Source: Gammaproteobacteria bacterium
GTDB taxonomy: Bacteria > Pseudomonadota > Gammaproteobacteria > JAADGQ01
Assembly (NCBI GenBank): GCA_021648145.1
Contig: JAKITI010000011.1
Span: 46,154-110,153, forward strand
Length of the DNA stretch: 64,000 bases
Reading direction: 5' to 3'
Shown: positions 17,741 to 27,884 of the stretch, one piece after another
How the letters are laid out: the number at the start of each line of letters is the position of its first letter
Numbering within the stretch: the first letter of the stretch is position 1
The notes under the pieces: generated by a model
What the model was told of the DNA's origin: nothing
Databases searched by the model: none
Seen by the model: only the letters and a program-made list of their open reading frames with translations
Position numbers and translations under genes: made by a program

Positions 17741-18576
17741 TTGGATATGCAGGCGAACTTCCGTGGTTATGGGCAGGGCTGGCGGCTTATGCAGTCGCAA
17801 CATTTATGGCCATTTATTCTGTGGTTTTTCGTCCACAAATGATCGCCAGCCAGCGTGATGAAATGATCGTGCTGGGATCCATTACAGCAGGCGTTGTATT
17901 GCTCGTGATCGCAATGGCAGTGCGTTGGATACATTTAGGGCACGGCCCTTTTGTGAACTTGTTTGAATTGCTCGTGAGTCAGTTATTCAGCTTGGGGCTG
18001 ATTTATGCCTTGATATATTGGCGCTTTCCAATATTACGCTCCAGTGCCGTTGTGGTGTTGCCCATCATGTGGGTGCTGGGTACTTGGGTGCTCACGCTAG
18101 AGCCGAGACCGAGTAATTTTCCCCCTACATTTGATACTCCCTGGTTATGGGTTCACATTGGTTTTGGTAAGGTGTTTTTATCCTTTTGCCTGATTGCGAC
18201 AGGTCTGGCCGGAATCATTTTACTTCGAAATATTTCAGCGTTAAAAGCACGACTGCAATCGTTGCCATCGAATGAAGTGCTGGATCGTTACGCCTGGCGC
18301 TTTATGATTCTGGCAATGGCATTTGATAGCTTGATGTTGATTGCCGGTGCAGTGTGGGCGCAAGATGCGTGGGGGCGTTACTGGGCGTGGGATACACTGG
18401 AAACATTATCATTTATTAACTGGTTGATGTTAGGGCTAGCTATTCATATACGTTTAACCTGGAACCTCCCTATGAATGTTACTGCGACAGCGGTTGTTCT
18501 AATTTTTGTATTTGCATTTTTCACCTATTTTGGAACGCCGTTTTACAGCATTGCTGCTCATAAAGGAGTGATATAG
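17737..18576 (+). CDS. ccsA: CcsA/ResC-like haem transporter and ligase
   Basis: 279 residues, eight or so membrane helices. It carries the tryptophan-rich WWD motif of the haem-handling superfamily: W-A-Q-D-A-W-G-R-Y-W-A-W-D-T-L-E-T near residues 207-223. Flanking conserved histidines are seen in H-L-G-H-G-P-F-V-N-L-F-E, W-V-H-I-G-F-G-K and I-A-A-H-K-G at the end. This is the CcsA half of System II; it carries haem across the membrane and joins it to CXXCH with ResB. It overlaps resB by 4 bases and is followed 4 bases later by the TPR gene. Confidence 0.9.
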   Translation: MIGYAGELPWLWAGLAAYAVATFMAIYSVVFRPQMIASQRDEMIVLGSITAGVVLLVIAMAVRWIHLGHGPFVNLFELLVSQLFSLGLIYALIYWRFPILRSSAVVVLPIMWVLGTWVLTLEPRPSNFPPTFDTPWLWVHIGFGKVFLSFCLIATGLAGIILLRNISALKARLQSLPSNEVLDRYAWRFMILAMAFDSLMLIAGAVWAQDAWGRYWAWDTLETLSFINWLMLGLAIHIRLTWNLPMNVTATAVVLIFVFAFFTYFGTPFYSIAAHKGVI

Positions 18577-18580
18577 CTTT

Positions 18581-19231
18581 ATGGCTGAAAAAAAAATAGC
18601 TCTGGTCTTGGTGATAGGTCTTATTTTTTTAACTTTTTTTCTATCGGATTTTAATAAAAAAGATGATTTAAAGTCGGAGAATATGCTCGTTGAAAAATCA
18701 GGTTTGAAGGGCAATGTAGACAAACCTGAAGATGAATTACAGCAACAATTTCAAAAAGCGGCCAAGCAGCTCAATGCTAGACAGTATGATGATGCGCTTA
18801 AAACATTGCATCGTGTACTGGAGTTAGCCCCGGATATGCCAGAAGCTCATTCCAATATGGGCTATATCTTATTGGGTATGGAGCGTTATGATATTGCTAG
18901 AGATTATTTTCTATCGGCTATTGATCTAAATGGTTATCAAGAAAATGCCTATTGGGGTTTGGCTGTCGCTTACGAAAAGCTTGATGACCTACCTGCGGCG
19001 ATGGGCGCAATGCGCAGTTACATTCACATGGCACCAAAGGATGATCCCTTTGTGCGCCGTGCACGTTCAGCGCTTTGGGAGTGGGAAACAGCGCTTGTAC
19101 GCGGCCCCTTGCCTGAAGCAGAACAAGAGTGGTTGGATCGTAATCAAAAGTTGTGGGAAGAGCGCAACAGTGCGACGGTTGATGGCGTAGAGAAACCCGA
19201 AACTGAGGTAATTTTATCACCGATTAAATAG
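18581..19231 (+). CDS. Membrane-anchored TPR protein
   Basis: 216 residues: one N-terminal membrane helix (about 6-22), a charged linker, then at least three tetratricopeptide repeats between about 55 and 165 (A-A-K-Q-L-N-A-R-Q-Y-D-D-A-L, A-H-S-N-M-G-Y-I-L-L-G-M-E-R-Y, A-Y-W-G-L-A-V-A-Y-E-K-L-D-D-L). The domain faces the periplasm by the positive-inside rule. TPR proteins near cytochrome c maturation genes (compare CcmH/NrfG) hold apocytochromes for haem attachment, so it may do that for this cluster. Last gene of the cluster; 12 bases or more separate it from pilT. Confidence 0.75.
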   Translation: MAEKKIALVLVIGLIFLTFFLSDFNKKDDLKSENMLVEKSGLKGNVDKPEDELQQQFQKAAKQLNARQYDDALKTLHRVLELAPDMPEAHSNMGYILLGMERYDIARDYFLSAIDLNGYQENAYWGLAVAYEKLDDLPAAMGAMRSYIHMAPKDDPFVRRARSALWEWETALVRGPLPEAEQEWLDRNQKLWEERNSATVDGVEKPETEVILSPIK

Positions 19232-19284
19232 CATGTTGTCGAATGCCGTTAAAAAACTTGTTCATACAACAAAAGGATATTGTT

Positions 19285-20328
19285 TTGGAAAGTTTAAGTA
19301 TTACCGAGTTACTCGCATTCAGCTTCAAAAATGGTGCCTCTGACCTGCATTTGTCGGCGGGTTTACCTCCCATGATTCGTGTCGATGGCGATGTTCGTCG
19401 GGTGAATGTTCCTGCACTCGATCATAAAACAGTGCAAGGCTTGTTGTATGACATTATGAATGATCAACAACGCAAGTTGTTTGAAGAACATCTGGAAACA
19501 GATTTTTCATTTGAAGTGCCTGGGCTGGCGCGTTTTCGTGTCAATGTATTCAATCATGACCGAGGTGCTGCCGGTGTTTTTCGTACCATTCCATCAGAGA
19601 TTCTTTCACTGGAAGATCTGAAATGTCCTGATATATTTAAAACAATCGCTGACAATGTTCGTGGGTTGGTGCTAGTCACAGGGCCGACAGGTTCAGGTAA
19701 ATCGACAACGTTGGCGGCGATGGTCGACTACCTGAATAAAAAAGATTACGGACATATATTAACGATTGAAGATCCAATCGAATTTGTTCATCAATCTAAA
19801 AAATGTTTAATCAATCAGCGTGAAGTTCATCGTGATACCAAAGGTTTTAGCGAAGCGCTTAGGTCGGCATTGCGTGAAGACCCGGATATTATACTCGTGG
19901 GTGAGATGCGAGACCCCGAAACAATTGGTTTGGCATTAACCGCGGCTGAAACAGGGCACCTGGTTTTTGGTACATTGCATACCAGTTCGGCGGCTAAAAC
20001 AATTGACCGAATTATTGATGTATTTCCAGCCGCTGAAAAAGATATGGTGCGCTCAATGCTCTCTGAATCTTTGCGAGCTGTCATTAGCCAGACTTTATTG
20101 AAAAAGACTGGCGGCGGGCGTGTTGCAGCACATGAAATCATGATTGCAACTCCAGCGATACGTAATTTGATTCGTGAAGCTAAAGTTCCGCAAATGTATT
20201 CCGCGATTCAAACAGGTCAAGCTGTGGGAATGAAAACACTGGACCAATCACTATTGGAATTGGTAAGTTCTGGCATCATTGGTAAAGCGACTGCACGTAC
20301 AATGGCCATGAATAAAGATCAGTTTTGA
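19285..20328 (+). CDS. pilT: Type IV pilus retraction ATPase PilT
   Basis: Hexameric cytoplasmic ATPase that depolymerises type IV pili for twitching and DNA uptake. The TTG at 19285 is chosen: AAAAGG lies about 8 bases upstream and the protein then begins like other PilT proteins (S-I-T-E-L-L-A-F). ATG 19243 would add 14 residues and has no ribosome site. Walker A G-P-T-G-S-G-K-S at 133-140; Asp and His boxes visible as I-L-T-I-E-D-P-I-E-F and F-G-T-L-H-T-S-S-A-A-K-T; the C-terminal A-I-R-N-L-I-R-E motif marks PilT rather than PilU. No other pilus gene is in the window. Confidence 0.93.
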   Translation: MESLSITELLAFSFKNGASDLHLSAGLPPMIRVDGDVRRVNVPALDHKTVQGLLYDIMNDQQRKLFEEHLETDFSFEVPGLARFRVNVFNHDRGAAGVFRTIPSEILSLEDLKCPDIFKTIADNVRGLVLVTGPTGSGKSTTLAAMVDYLNKKDYGHILTIEDPIEFVHQSKKCLINQREVHRDTKGFSEALRSALREDPDIILVGEMRDPETIGLALTAAETGHLVFGTLHTSSAAKTIDRIIDVFPAAEKDMVRSMLSESLRAVISQTLLKKTGGGRVAAHEIMIATPAIRNLIREAKVPQMYSAIQTGQAVGMKTLDQSLLELVSSGIIGKATARTMAMNKDQF

Positions 20329-20377
20329 GTGTGAAAATGCATTTGTTAACAGGTGAACGTTGGGATGGTATTTGCTA

Positions 20378-21655
20378 ATGCGTCATCTTATGATTCCTTC
20401 GTTAGTTGTGTTTTCTTGTTTGATTGTATTGTTGATTTATTTTGGCATGAAAGCGCAATCGTACGAAGAGTCAAAATATAATAAAGCGATTGCCTTTGTC
20501 TGGAAAGTAAAGCAGCATAATACTGAAAGTAATACGATCCCCATTGAGTACTTGGTTGAGTACCAAAAATATAATGAATCACTAAAACAAGATAGAAAAA
20601 AGTATCAATCTATAATGTTGATAGCATCTATTTGTTTTATTTTACTGTTTGCCTGTTTTATGTTCATCATGAGTCGTAATTCAGTGGTGTTGTTTAGAGA
20701 AAAAGCAAGATCAAAGACGGCTCTATCATCCATTAATGACGGTGTTATCGTAATAAATGAAAGTGGCTTGATTGAGTTTATTAATCCGGCAGCAGAAAAG
20801 TTGACAGAACATAAAAATGAAAAAGTTGTCGGGCAGCCTATTGAGCACGTATTTAATCTGGTTAATGAAAAAACGCACCAACCGGTAGAAAATAGTGTCC
20901 GCTCTTGTTTACGTAACAGCGAAGTAATATCAGAGGGAGAGCATACCGCATTAGTGACATCAACCAATGAACCTATCGCAATTAAGCATTCAGTGGCTCC
21001 CATACTGGATCATAATCAGCAGCTTTCAGGTGCGGTGTTGGTGTTTGAAGATGTGACCATCAGTCGGCGTATGGCGCGTGAGTTGGAGTGGGCGGCGACG
21101 CATGATTCGTTGACAGGCTTGGTGAATCGTCGAGAATTTGGAAACCGCATTGTTGAGGCTTTGATTACCGCACAGCTGGATAAACAAAACCATGCATTGC
21201 TTTATATGGATCTGGATAAATTTAAAGCAGTGAATGATGCAGGGGGGCATGCGGCGGGTGATGCTTTATTAATTCAGGTGGTGAAAAGTATTCGCAGTGT
21301 TTTACGTTCAAGCGATACTTTTGCCCGTTTAGGGGGCGATGAGTTTGCTGTGTTATTGACTTACTGTCCATTAATCAACTCGGTACAGGTTGCGAATAAA
21401 ATTATCAAAGTTGTTCAAGAGTTGGATTTTGAGTGGAAAGATCAGGGGTTTAATGTTGGGGTCAGTCTTGGTGTGACCGGTATTGATCAATATAGTAAAA
21501 GCGACTCTTCAGTGATGAGTCTGGCAGATGATGCTTGTTATATCGCTAAAAATGATGGGCGTAATTGCATACGTGTCATTGAAATTAAGAAAGGCGTTGT
21601 GCGCAAACGTTACACTGGCGAGGATGTATTAAAAGCAGACTTTAAACTACATTAG
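20378..21655 (+). CDS. Membrane PAS-GGDEF diguanylate cyclase (first of two)
   Basis: About 425 residues from ATG 20378 (a TTG at 20360 is in frame). Two membrane helices bound a short periplasmic loop of about 60 residues, then a PAS domain (S-S-I-N-D-G-V-I-V-I-N-E, E-F-I-N-P-A-A-E-K-L-T) and a GGDEF domain. The active site reads R-L-G-G-D-E-F and an R-S-S-D inhibitory site sits five residues before it, so it should make c-di-GMP and be product-inhibited. No EAL domain. Tandem paralogue of the next gene. Placement after pilT suggests control of surface behaviour; that is inference. Confidence 0.88.
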   Translation: MRHLMIPSLVVFSCLIVLLIYFGMKAQSYEESKYNKAIAFVWKVKQHNTESNTIPIEYLVEYQKYNESLKQDRKKYQSIMLIASICFILLFACFMFIMSRNSVVLFREKARSKTALSSINDGVIVINESGLIEFINPAAEKLTEHKNEKVVGQPIEHVFNLVNEKTHQPVENSVRSCLRNSEVISEGEHTALVTSTNEPIAIKHSVAPILDHNQQLSGAVLVFEDVTISRRMARELEWAATHDSLTGLVNRREFGNRIVEALITAQLDKQNHALLYMDLDKFKAVNDAGGHAAGDALLIQVVKSIRSVLRSSDTFARLGGDEFAVLLTYCPLINSVQVANKIIKVVQELDFEWKDQGFNVGVSLGVTGIDQYSKSDSSVMSLADDACYIAKNDGRNCIRVIEIKKGVVRKRYTGEDVLKADFKLH

Positions 21656-21678
21656 GAAATAATTAGGATGGGTTGTTA

Positions 21679-22890
21679 ATGCGATTTTTAATATGGCCTG
21701 TAGTTATTGGTATGGTGACTCTGACTCTGATGTTGTTTCTTCACTCCAGGGTGATATTGAACTTTATAGATGTCAATATGATTGTTTCCGATAGCCTTAT
21801 TTCTTTAATGGGTCAAAATATACAGACACTATTAACTGGTTTGCCTTCGTATTACGAAGGGTTGGCAAAAGATTCGTTAAAAAGTCATAGTATAATCATC
21901 TTGTCGATGATTGTGTTTGTTGTTTTTTTTATTTATTCGTTACTGGCTTTAAGTCGAAATACAGCCTTGTTGTTTCAGGAAAAAGCACGTTCAAAAACGA
22001 TGCTTGCATCCATTCATGATGGTCTGTTTGTGACTGATGATAAAGGGGTCGTTGAGTTTATTAATCCAGCGGCTGAACGGTTGCTTGAGTGTGAAAAAAG
22101 TGAGGTGCTGGGACGACCGATTGAAGAAGTATTCAAGCTGGTATATTCAGGCACACTCACGCCCGTTGATAACGGTGTGCGTCGTTGTTTAAGTGGTGGT
22201 GAGTCCTATTCTTTTAAAAGAGGTAACACATCAATAATAACATCCCGTCAAAACCAAATTGATGTTGAATATGAAGCGGCACCAATCAAAGGTCGCAATG
22301 ATCGTGTGACGGGAGTGGTGATGGTGTTTGAAGATGTAACACATCGCAGGCGCATTACTCGTGAGCTTGAATGGGCCGCGGCACATGATCCATTAACTGG
22401 ATTGCTTAATCGGCGGGAGTTTGGTAATCGTATTGTGGATGCATTAGTGGCGGTACAGATGGATAAAAAGAATCACACGTTGCTCTGTATGGATCTTGAT
22501 AGGTTTAAATCAGTTAATGATCAAGGGGGGCATGCTGCAGGTGATGCGCTATTGAAGCGGGTTGTTGAGGAAATTAAAAAGGTGTTGCGCTCGGGCGATG
22601 TTTTTTCTCGATTGGGGGGGGATGAATTTGCGGTGTTACTCATGTATTGTCCTATGAATAAGGCGATACACTTGTCACATGAAATTATTGATGCGGTTAA
22701 AGCGCTTAATTTTGATTGGCAAGGGCATGTATTTAAAATTGGCGTGAGTATTGGGGTTGTCGAAGTCAATAAAAACAGTAAAAATGACTCTTGTGCATTG
22801 AGTTTGGCGGATGAGGCGTGTTACGCCGCAAAAGAAGATGGGAGAAACTGTGTCAGGGCTATTTCTCCAGAAGGTGTGATGCTGAAGTGA
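21679..22890 (+). CDS. Membrane PAS-GGDEF diguanylate cyclase (second of two)
   Basis: About 403 residues; ATG 21679 follows AGGATGGG by 6 bases. Same layout as its neighbour: helix, periplasmic loop, helix, PAS, GGDEF. PAS (A-S-I-H-D-G-L-F-V-T-D-D, E-F-I-N-P-A-A-E-R-L) and GGDEF (R-L-G-G-D-E-F, with R-S-G-D as inhibitory site) are close to the first copy, while the membrane part and loop are not, so the two probably sense different signals. Tandem duplication is the simplest origin. Confidence 0.88.
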   Translation: MRFLIWPVVIGMVTLTLMLFLHSRVILNFIDVNMIVSDSLISLMGQNIQTLLTGLPSYYEGLAKDSLKSHSIIILSMIVFVVFFIYSLLALSRNTALLFQEKARSKTMLASIHDGLFVTDDKGVVEFINPAAERLLECEKSEVLGRPIEEVFKLVYSGTLTPVDNGVRRCLSGGESYSFKRGNTSIITSRQNQIDVEYEAAPIKGRNDRVTGVVMVFEDVTHRRRITRELEWAAAHDPLTGLLNRREFGNRIVDALVAVQMDKKNHTLLCMDLDRFKSVNDQGGHAAGDALLKRVVEEIKKVLRSGDVFSRLGGDEFAVLLMYCPMNKAIHLSHEIIDAVKALNFDWQGHVFKIGVSIGVVEVNKNSKNDSCALSLADEACYAAKEDGRNCVRAISPEGVMLK

Positions 22891-22950
22891 GTATACTTCC
22901 TGATACATAATATCAAGTTGTTTCGTGAACGTTCCTCAGGGGGAGTAATA

Positions 22951-23292
22951 ATGAAAAATATAATAATATTTGGAATCGTGGTTTTATTTGTTGCTATATC
23001 GGGCTGCACTCAGGAGATGCAAAACAAGGTCAGTCGGGCTGTTCAGAATTATACGGGCACGGATGGCGTGCTGGATGTTTATGCAGGTGATAAGCTTGTT
23101 AAACGTTTTATTGGAATCGATAAAATTACAACGGCAGTGAGTACCAGTGGTAATACTTCAAGGCCTTATCGCTACGGTTATGGCATTTGGGATAAAAATC
23201 AAAACTACCAAAAAGATGTGGGTGAGAAAAAAGTCTATTTTGAGTTCAGTGATTACTCAACAAGTTATATTTTTTATGAAAATCCAGATTAA
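22951..23292 (+). CDS. Small lipoprotein, function unknown
   Basis: 113 residues from the ATG at 22951, which follows a GGGGGAG site. The lipobox I-S-G-C-T is clear. The mature part is about 95 residues, beta-rich with many tyrosines (R-P-Y-R-Y-G-Y-G-I-W-D, F-S-D-Y-S-T-S-Y-I-F-Y), and no family is recognised. It lies in the same direction after the cyclases and before queA, with gaps of about 60 bases on each side, so operon membership is unclear. Confidence 0.6.
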   Translation: MKNIIIFGIVVLFVAISGCTQEMQNKVSRAVQNYTGTDGVLDVYAGDKLVKRFIGIDKITTAVSTSGNTSRPYRYGYGIWDKNQNYQKDVGEKKVYFEFSDYSTSYIFYENPD

Positions 23293-23359
23293 TAATATAA
23301 TTCATATTTTTATACATGAAAAAATTTCTCTTTATTAACCAGTAACGATCTGTCGAAGA

Positions 23360-24379
23360 ATGCGCCGTAGCGATTTTTATTACGATTTACCTGATGAGTT
23401 GATTGCACAATTCCCATTAAAAGAGCGTAGCGCCAGTCGTTTACTTTGTTTGGATGGGGCGCGTGGCAGCACCAATGATCGAATGTTTAAAGATTTACCT
23501 TCTTGTTTGAATGAAGGTGATTTGCTGGTATTTAATGACACGCGTGTATTGCGTGCCCGTCTATTGGGTCAGAAATCAACTGGAGGGCGTGTTGAGGTGT
23601 TGGTGGAGCGAGTACTGGATGAACATCGGGTTTTAGCTCATGTTCGAGCCAGCAAATCTCCCCGACCAGGAGCACGTTTGATACTGGCTGAGCATGTCAA
23701 TGTGGACGTGACCGCTCGCTCGGGAGATCTGTTCGAGCTATGCTTTATTGATGGGCCTGTATTAGATGCTTTGGAACAATATGGTCATTTACCCTTGCCG
23801 CCTTATATAAAACGTGACAATGATGCTTCTGATGAATCACGCTATCAAACTGTTTATGCGCAAAAATCAGGTGCCGTGGCCGCGCCCACGGCAGGCTTAC
23901 ATTTTGATGATAAAATGTTGGCAATTTTGCAGGCACTGGGCATTCAAAAAGCCTTTGTGACATTGCATGTGGGTGCCGGTACGTTTCAGCCTGTGCGTGC
24001 TGACAATATTAAAGATCATCATATGCACTCTGAATACACCGAAGTCTCTGAAACTGTGTGTCGTCAGGTGCGTGAAACGCGTGAGCGAGGGGGGCGTATT
24101 GTCGCCGTAGGGACAACGTCGGTGCGGTGTCTGGAAAGTGCTTCCCAAGGGGGTGATATTGAACCATTTCAAGGTGATACTGATATTTTTATCTATCCAG
24201 GTTATGAATTTAAAAGCGTTGATGCATTGCTGACAAATTTTCACTTGCCTGAATCAACACTGCTGATGCTGGTTTCAGCTATGGCGGGTTATTCAGAGGT
24301 GATGGCAGCCTATCAGCACGCGGTGGCTGAAAAATATCGTTTTTTCAGCTATGGCGATGCGATGTTTATAACAAAGTAA
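23360..24379 (+). CDS. queA: S-adenosylmethionine:tRNA ribosyltransferase-isomerase QueA
   Basis: Adds the ribosyl part of S-adenosylmethionine to preQ1-modified tRNA to make epoxyqueuosine. 339 residues, normal size. Recognised by the start [42 protein letters not shown] and the C-terminal [13 protein letters not shown]. It is followed by tgt after 15 bases, the usual queuosine pair. Confidence 0.96.
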   Translation: MRRSDFYYDLPDELIAQFPLKERSASRLLCLDGARGSTNDRMFKDLPSCLNEGDLLVFNDTRVLRARLLGQKSTGGRVEVLVERVLDEHRVLAHVRASKSPRPGARLILAEHVNVDVTARSGDLFELCFIDGPVLDALEQYGHLPLPPYIKRDNDASDESRYQTVYAQKSGAVAAPTAGLHFDDKMLAILQALGIQKAFVTLHVGAGTFQPVRADNIKDHHMHSEYTEVSETVCRQVRETRERGGRIVAVGTTSVRCLESASQGGDIEPFQGDTDIFIYPGYEFKSVDALLTNFHLPESTLLMLVSAMAGYSEVMAAYQHAVAEKYRFFSYGDAMFITK

Positions 24380-25510
<1,131 letters not shown>

Positions 25511-25597
25511 TCCGCCACTGGCAAAAGTTCGAGTCATAATATAAGTATTGGCTGTTTCAGTCGTTTTTGTTTTAGAAGATAAGTTTTGGGGGATATT

Positions 25598-25945
25598 ATG
25601 GAAGCAATTTTAAGTTTGTTTGTTTCAAATGCGTGGGCAGAAGGCGGGGCATCACAAGACCCTGGTTTTCTAGGATTTTTACCACTGATTATTCTGTTCG
25701 TTGTGTTTTATTTTTTGTTGATTCGTCCTCAAATGAAGCGAGCAAAAGAGCATAAAACTCTGGTTGGAGGCTTGAGTGTGGGCGATGAGGTTATTACCAA
25801 TGGTGGAATTATGGGGAAAATTCGTCAGATTGATGACGGTACAATCTCTCTTGAAGTGGCTGATGGTGTAGAGATAAAACTCCAACGCAACTCTATTGCT
25901 TCCTCTGTACCCAAAGGAAGTTTGTCGACAAAAGAAGACAAATAG
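25598..25945 (+). CDS. yajC: Sec translocase accessory subunit YajC
   Basis: 115 residues from ATG 25598, which follows GGGGGAT; an in-frame TTG at 25586 lies inside that site. One membrane helix (F-L-P-L-I-I-L-F-V-V-F-Y-F-L-L-I-R-P-Q), then the family motif K-R-A-K-E-H-K and G-D-E-V-I-T-N-G-G-I-M-G. Partner of SecDF in the holotranslocon. Confidence 0.95.
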   Translation: MEAILSLFVSNAWAEGGASQDPGFLGFLPLIILFVVFYFLLIRPQMKRAKEHKTLVGGLSVGDEVITNGGIMGKIRQIDDGTISLEVADGVEIKLQRNSIASSVPKGSLSTKEDK

Positions 25946-26008
25946 CCTGGTTTTTTCACTCATGAGGTACTTTGATTGTGAAGTGCCTCCTTTCAGAATA
26001 AGAACATT

Positions 26009-27865
26009 ATGTTAAACCGATATCCTCTCTGGAAATACCTGCTTATTATCGTTGTGATTGTGGTGGGTTTTATTTATGCGCTGCCAAATCTTTATGATAA
26101 AAACCCATCCGTACAAATTTCGTCATCCAGTGAGCCGATGGATGATGAAACACAAAATAAAATTGTAGCGCTACTTGAAAGAAATAATTTAACGCATAAA
26201 GCTCTGGAAGTGAGTGATAGTGGTTTTTTGGTGCGTTTTGATGAGATCGGTGAACAGCTCAAAGCGAAAGATATCATTACAAGTTCACTCGGTAATGGTT
26301 ATGTCGTCGCGCTTAATTTAGCTCCAGCAACACCGGATTGGTTGGCCTCTTTAAAGGCTGACCCAATGTTTCTTGGCCTTGATTTACGCGGTGGCGTACA
26401 CTTTTTGATGGAAGTGGACATGCAATCGGCACTTGAGCAAGCAGAGCGGCGCTATCATGCTGATATTCGTGCTTTGCTACGCAGCAATAAAGTTCGCTAC
26501 CTCAGCATTAAATATATCAAATCTGTGGGTGTGGAAGTGAAGTTTCGTGATGATGAAAAACGTCAGCAAGCGTTTGAATTGATCGAAAAAGAGTTTAATG
26601 GTCTGGAGCAAAAAGAAGTGACTCGTGAGGGTGATTTTTATCTGGATATCAAACTGGGTGAACAGGAAGCCAAGGAGATCCAGGAATTCGCACTTCAACA
26701 AAACATTACGACCTTGCGTAACCGTGTGAATGAGCTGGGTGTATCAGAGCCTATTGTTCAGCGGCAGGGTGAAAGCCGCATTGTTGTTCAACTTCCCGGT
26801 ATTCAAGATACTGCGCGTGCAAAAGAGATACTGGGTGCAACGGCAACATTGGAATACCGTCTTGCGGATACCACAAATGATGTGGAGGATGCGGTTAATG
26901 GACGCGTTCCTGTTAGCTCCAGGCTCTATTATGAGCGAAATGGTGACCCTGTTTTATTGAAAAAAGAGGTAATTATTACGGGGGATCAAGTCATTGATGC
27001 ATCATCCGGCCTTGATCAGGATTCAGGTTCACCTGCGGTATTTGTGACCTTGAATAGCAAAGGGGCTAAAAAAATGGGTGAAAACACCAAAAATAATTTA
27101 GGCCAACCCATGGCCGTGGTGTTTATAGAGCATAAAGTGGAAACTCGGATGGTTGACGGTGAGCTTGTAAAAGTTCGCCGTAAAATAGAAGAGGTGATCA
27201 GTGTCGCCAATATTCGCGGAGTTTTTAGCAAACGCTTTCAAACAACGGGTCTGGATGGTTTTGAAGAGGCGCGTGATTTAGCACTATTACTACGTGCAGG
27301 CGCGTTATCGACTCCCATTGAAATTGTTGAGGAGCGTACAATTGGCCCAAGCCTGGGGCAAGATAATATTGATCAGGGGTTTCAATCTGTTGTGATTGGC
27401 TTTGTTTTAGTGCTGATTTTCATGGCCGTCTGGTATCGAGTCTTTGGTTTGGTCGCCAATTTAGCATTGGCATTGAATTTGGTTTTAATCATCGCGGTAC
27501 TCTCTATGTTGCAAGCAACACTGACTTTGCCGGGTATTGCAGGGATTGTTTTAACCGTGGGTATGGCCGTGGATGCTAATGTACTCATTTTTGAGCGCAT
27601 TCGTGAAGAGATCAAAGTAGGCAACACGCCCCAGGCGAGTATCAACGCAGGTTATGAAAAAGCCGTAGCAACCATCGCGGATGCCAATATCACCACGTTG
27701 ATTGCCGCAACCGTACTGTATGCATTTGGTACAGGACCCATCAAGGGGTTTGCGGTCACTCTCTCTATTGGTATTCTTTGTTCTATGTTTACAGCCATCA
27801 TGGGAACACGCGCAGTGATTAATCTCATCTATGGTGGGCGTAAAGTAAAAAGACTCTCTATTTAA
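26009..27865 (+). CDS. secD: Protein translocase subunit SecD
   Basis: 618 residues. N-terminal helix, a large periplasmic P1 domain, then five C-terminal membrane helices. Motifs: F-L-G-L-D-L-R-G-G-V-H-F (D1), L-R-N-R-V-N-E-L-G-V-S-E-P, and G-M-A-V-D-A-N-V-L-I-F-E-R-I-R-E-E. Uses the proton gradient to help pull exported proteins into the periplasm. Pairs with secF 19 bases downstream. Confidence 0.97.
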   Translation: MLNRYPLWKYLLIIVVIVVGFIYALPNLYDKNPSVQISSSSEPMDDETQNKIVALLERNNLTHKALEVSDSGFLVRFDEIGEQLKAKDIITSSLGNGYVVALNLAPATPDWLASLKADPMFLGLDLRGGVHFLMEVDMQSALEQAERRYHADIRALLRSNKVRYLSIKYIKSVGVEVKFRDDEKRQQAFELIEKEFNGLEQKEVTREGDFYLDIKLGEQEAKEIQEFALQQNITTLRNRVNELGVSEPIVQRQGESRIVVQLPGIQDTARAKEILGATATLEYRLADTTNDVEDAVNGRVPVSSRLYYERNGDPVLLKKEVIITGDQVIDASSGLDQDSGSPAVFVTLNSKGAKKMGENTKNNLGQPMAVVFIEHKVETRMVDGELVKVRRKIEEVISVANIRGVFSKRFQTTGLDGFEEARDLALLLRAGALSTPIEIVEERTIGPSLGQDNIDQGFQSVVIGFVLVLIFMAVWYRVFGLVANLALALNLVLIIAVLSMLQATLTLPGIAGIVLTVGMAVDANVLIFERIREEIKVGNTPQASINAGYEKAVATIADANITTLIAATVLYAFGTGPIKGFAVTLSIGILCSMFTAIMGTRAVINLIYGGRKVKRLSI

Positions 27866-27884
27866 CAGGTTTGATTTAATAGAT

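Noticed and set aside
4747..18576. MtrCAB or PioAB type conduit
   Set aside because: No decahaem periplasmic subunit lies next to a barrel and the barrel shows no recognisable MtrB or PioB motif; prolyl isomerase and NHL genes fit the filament-type clusters better.
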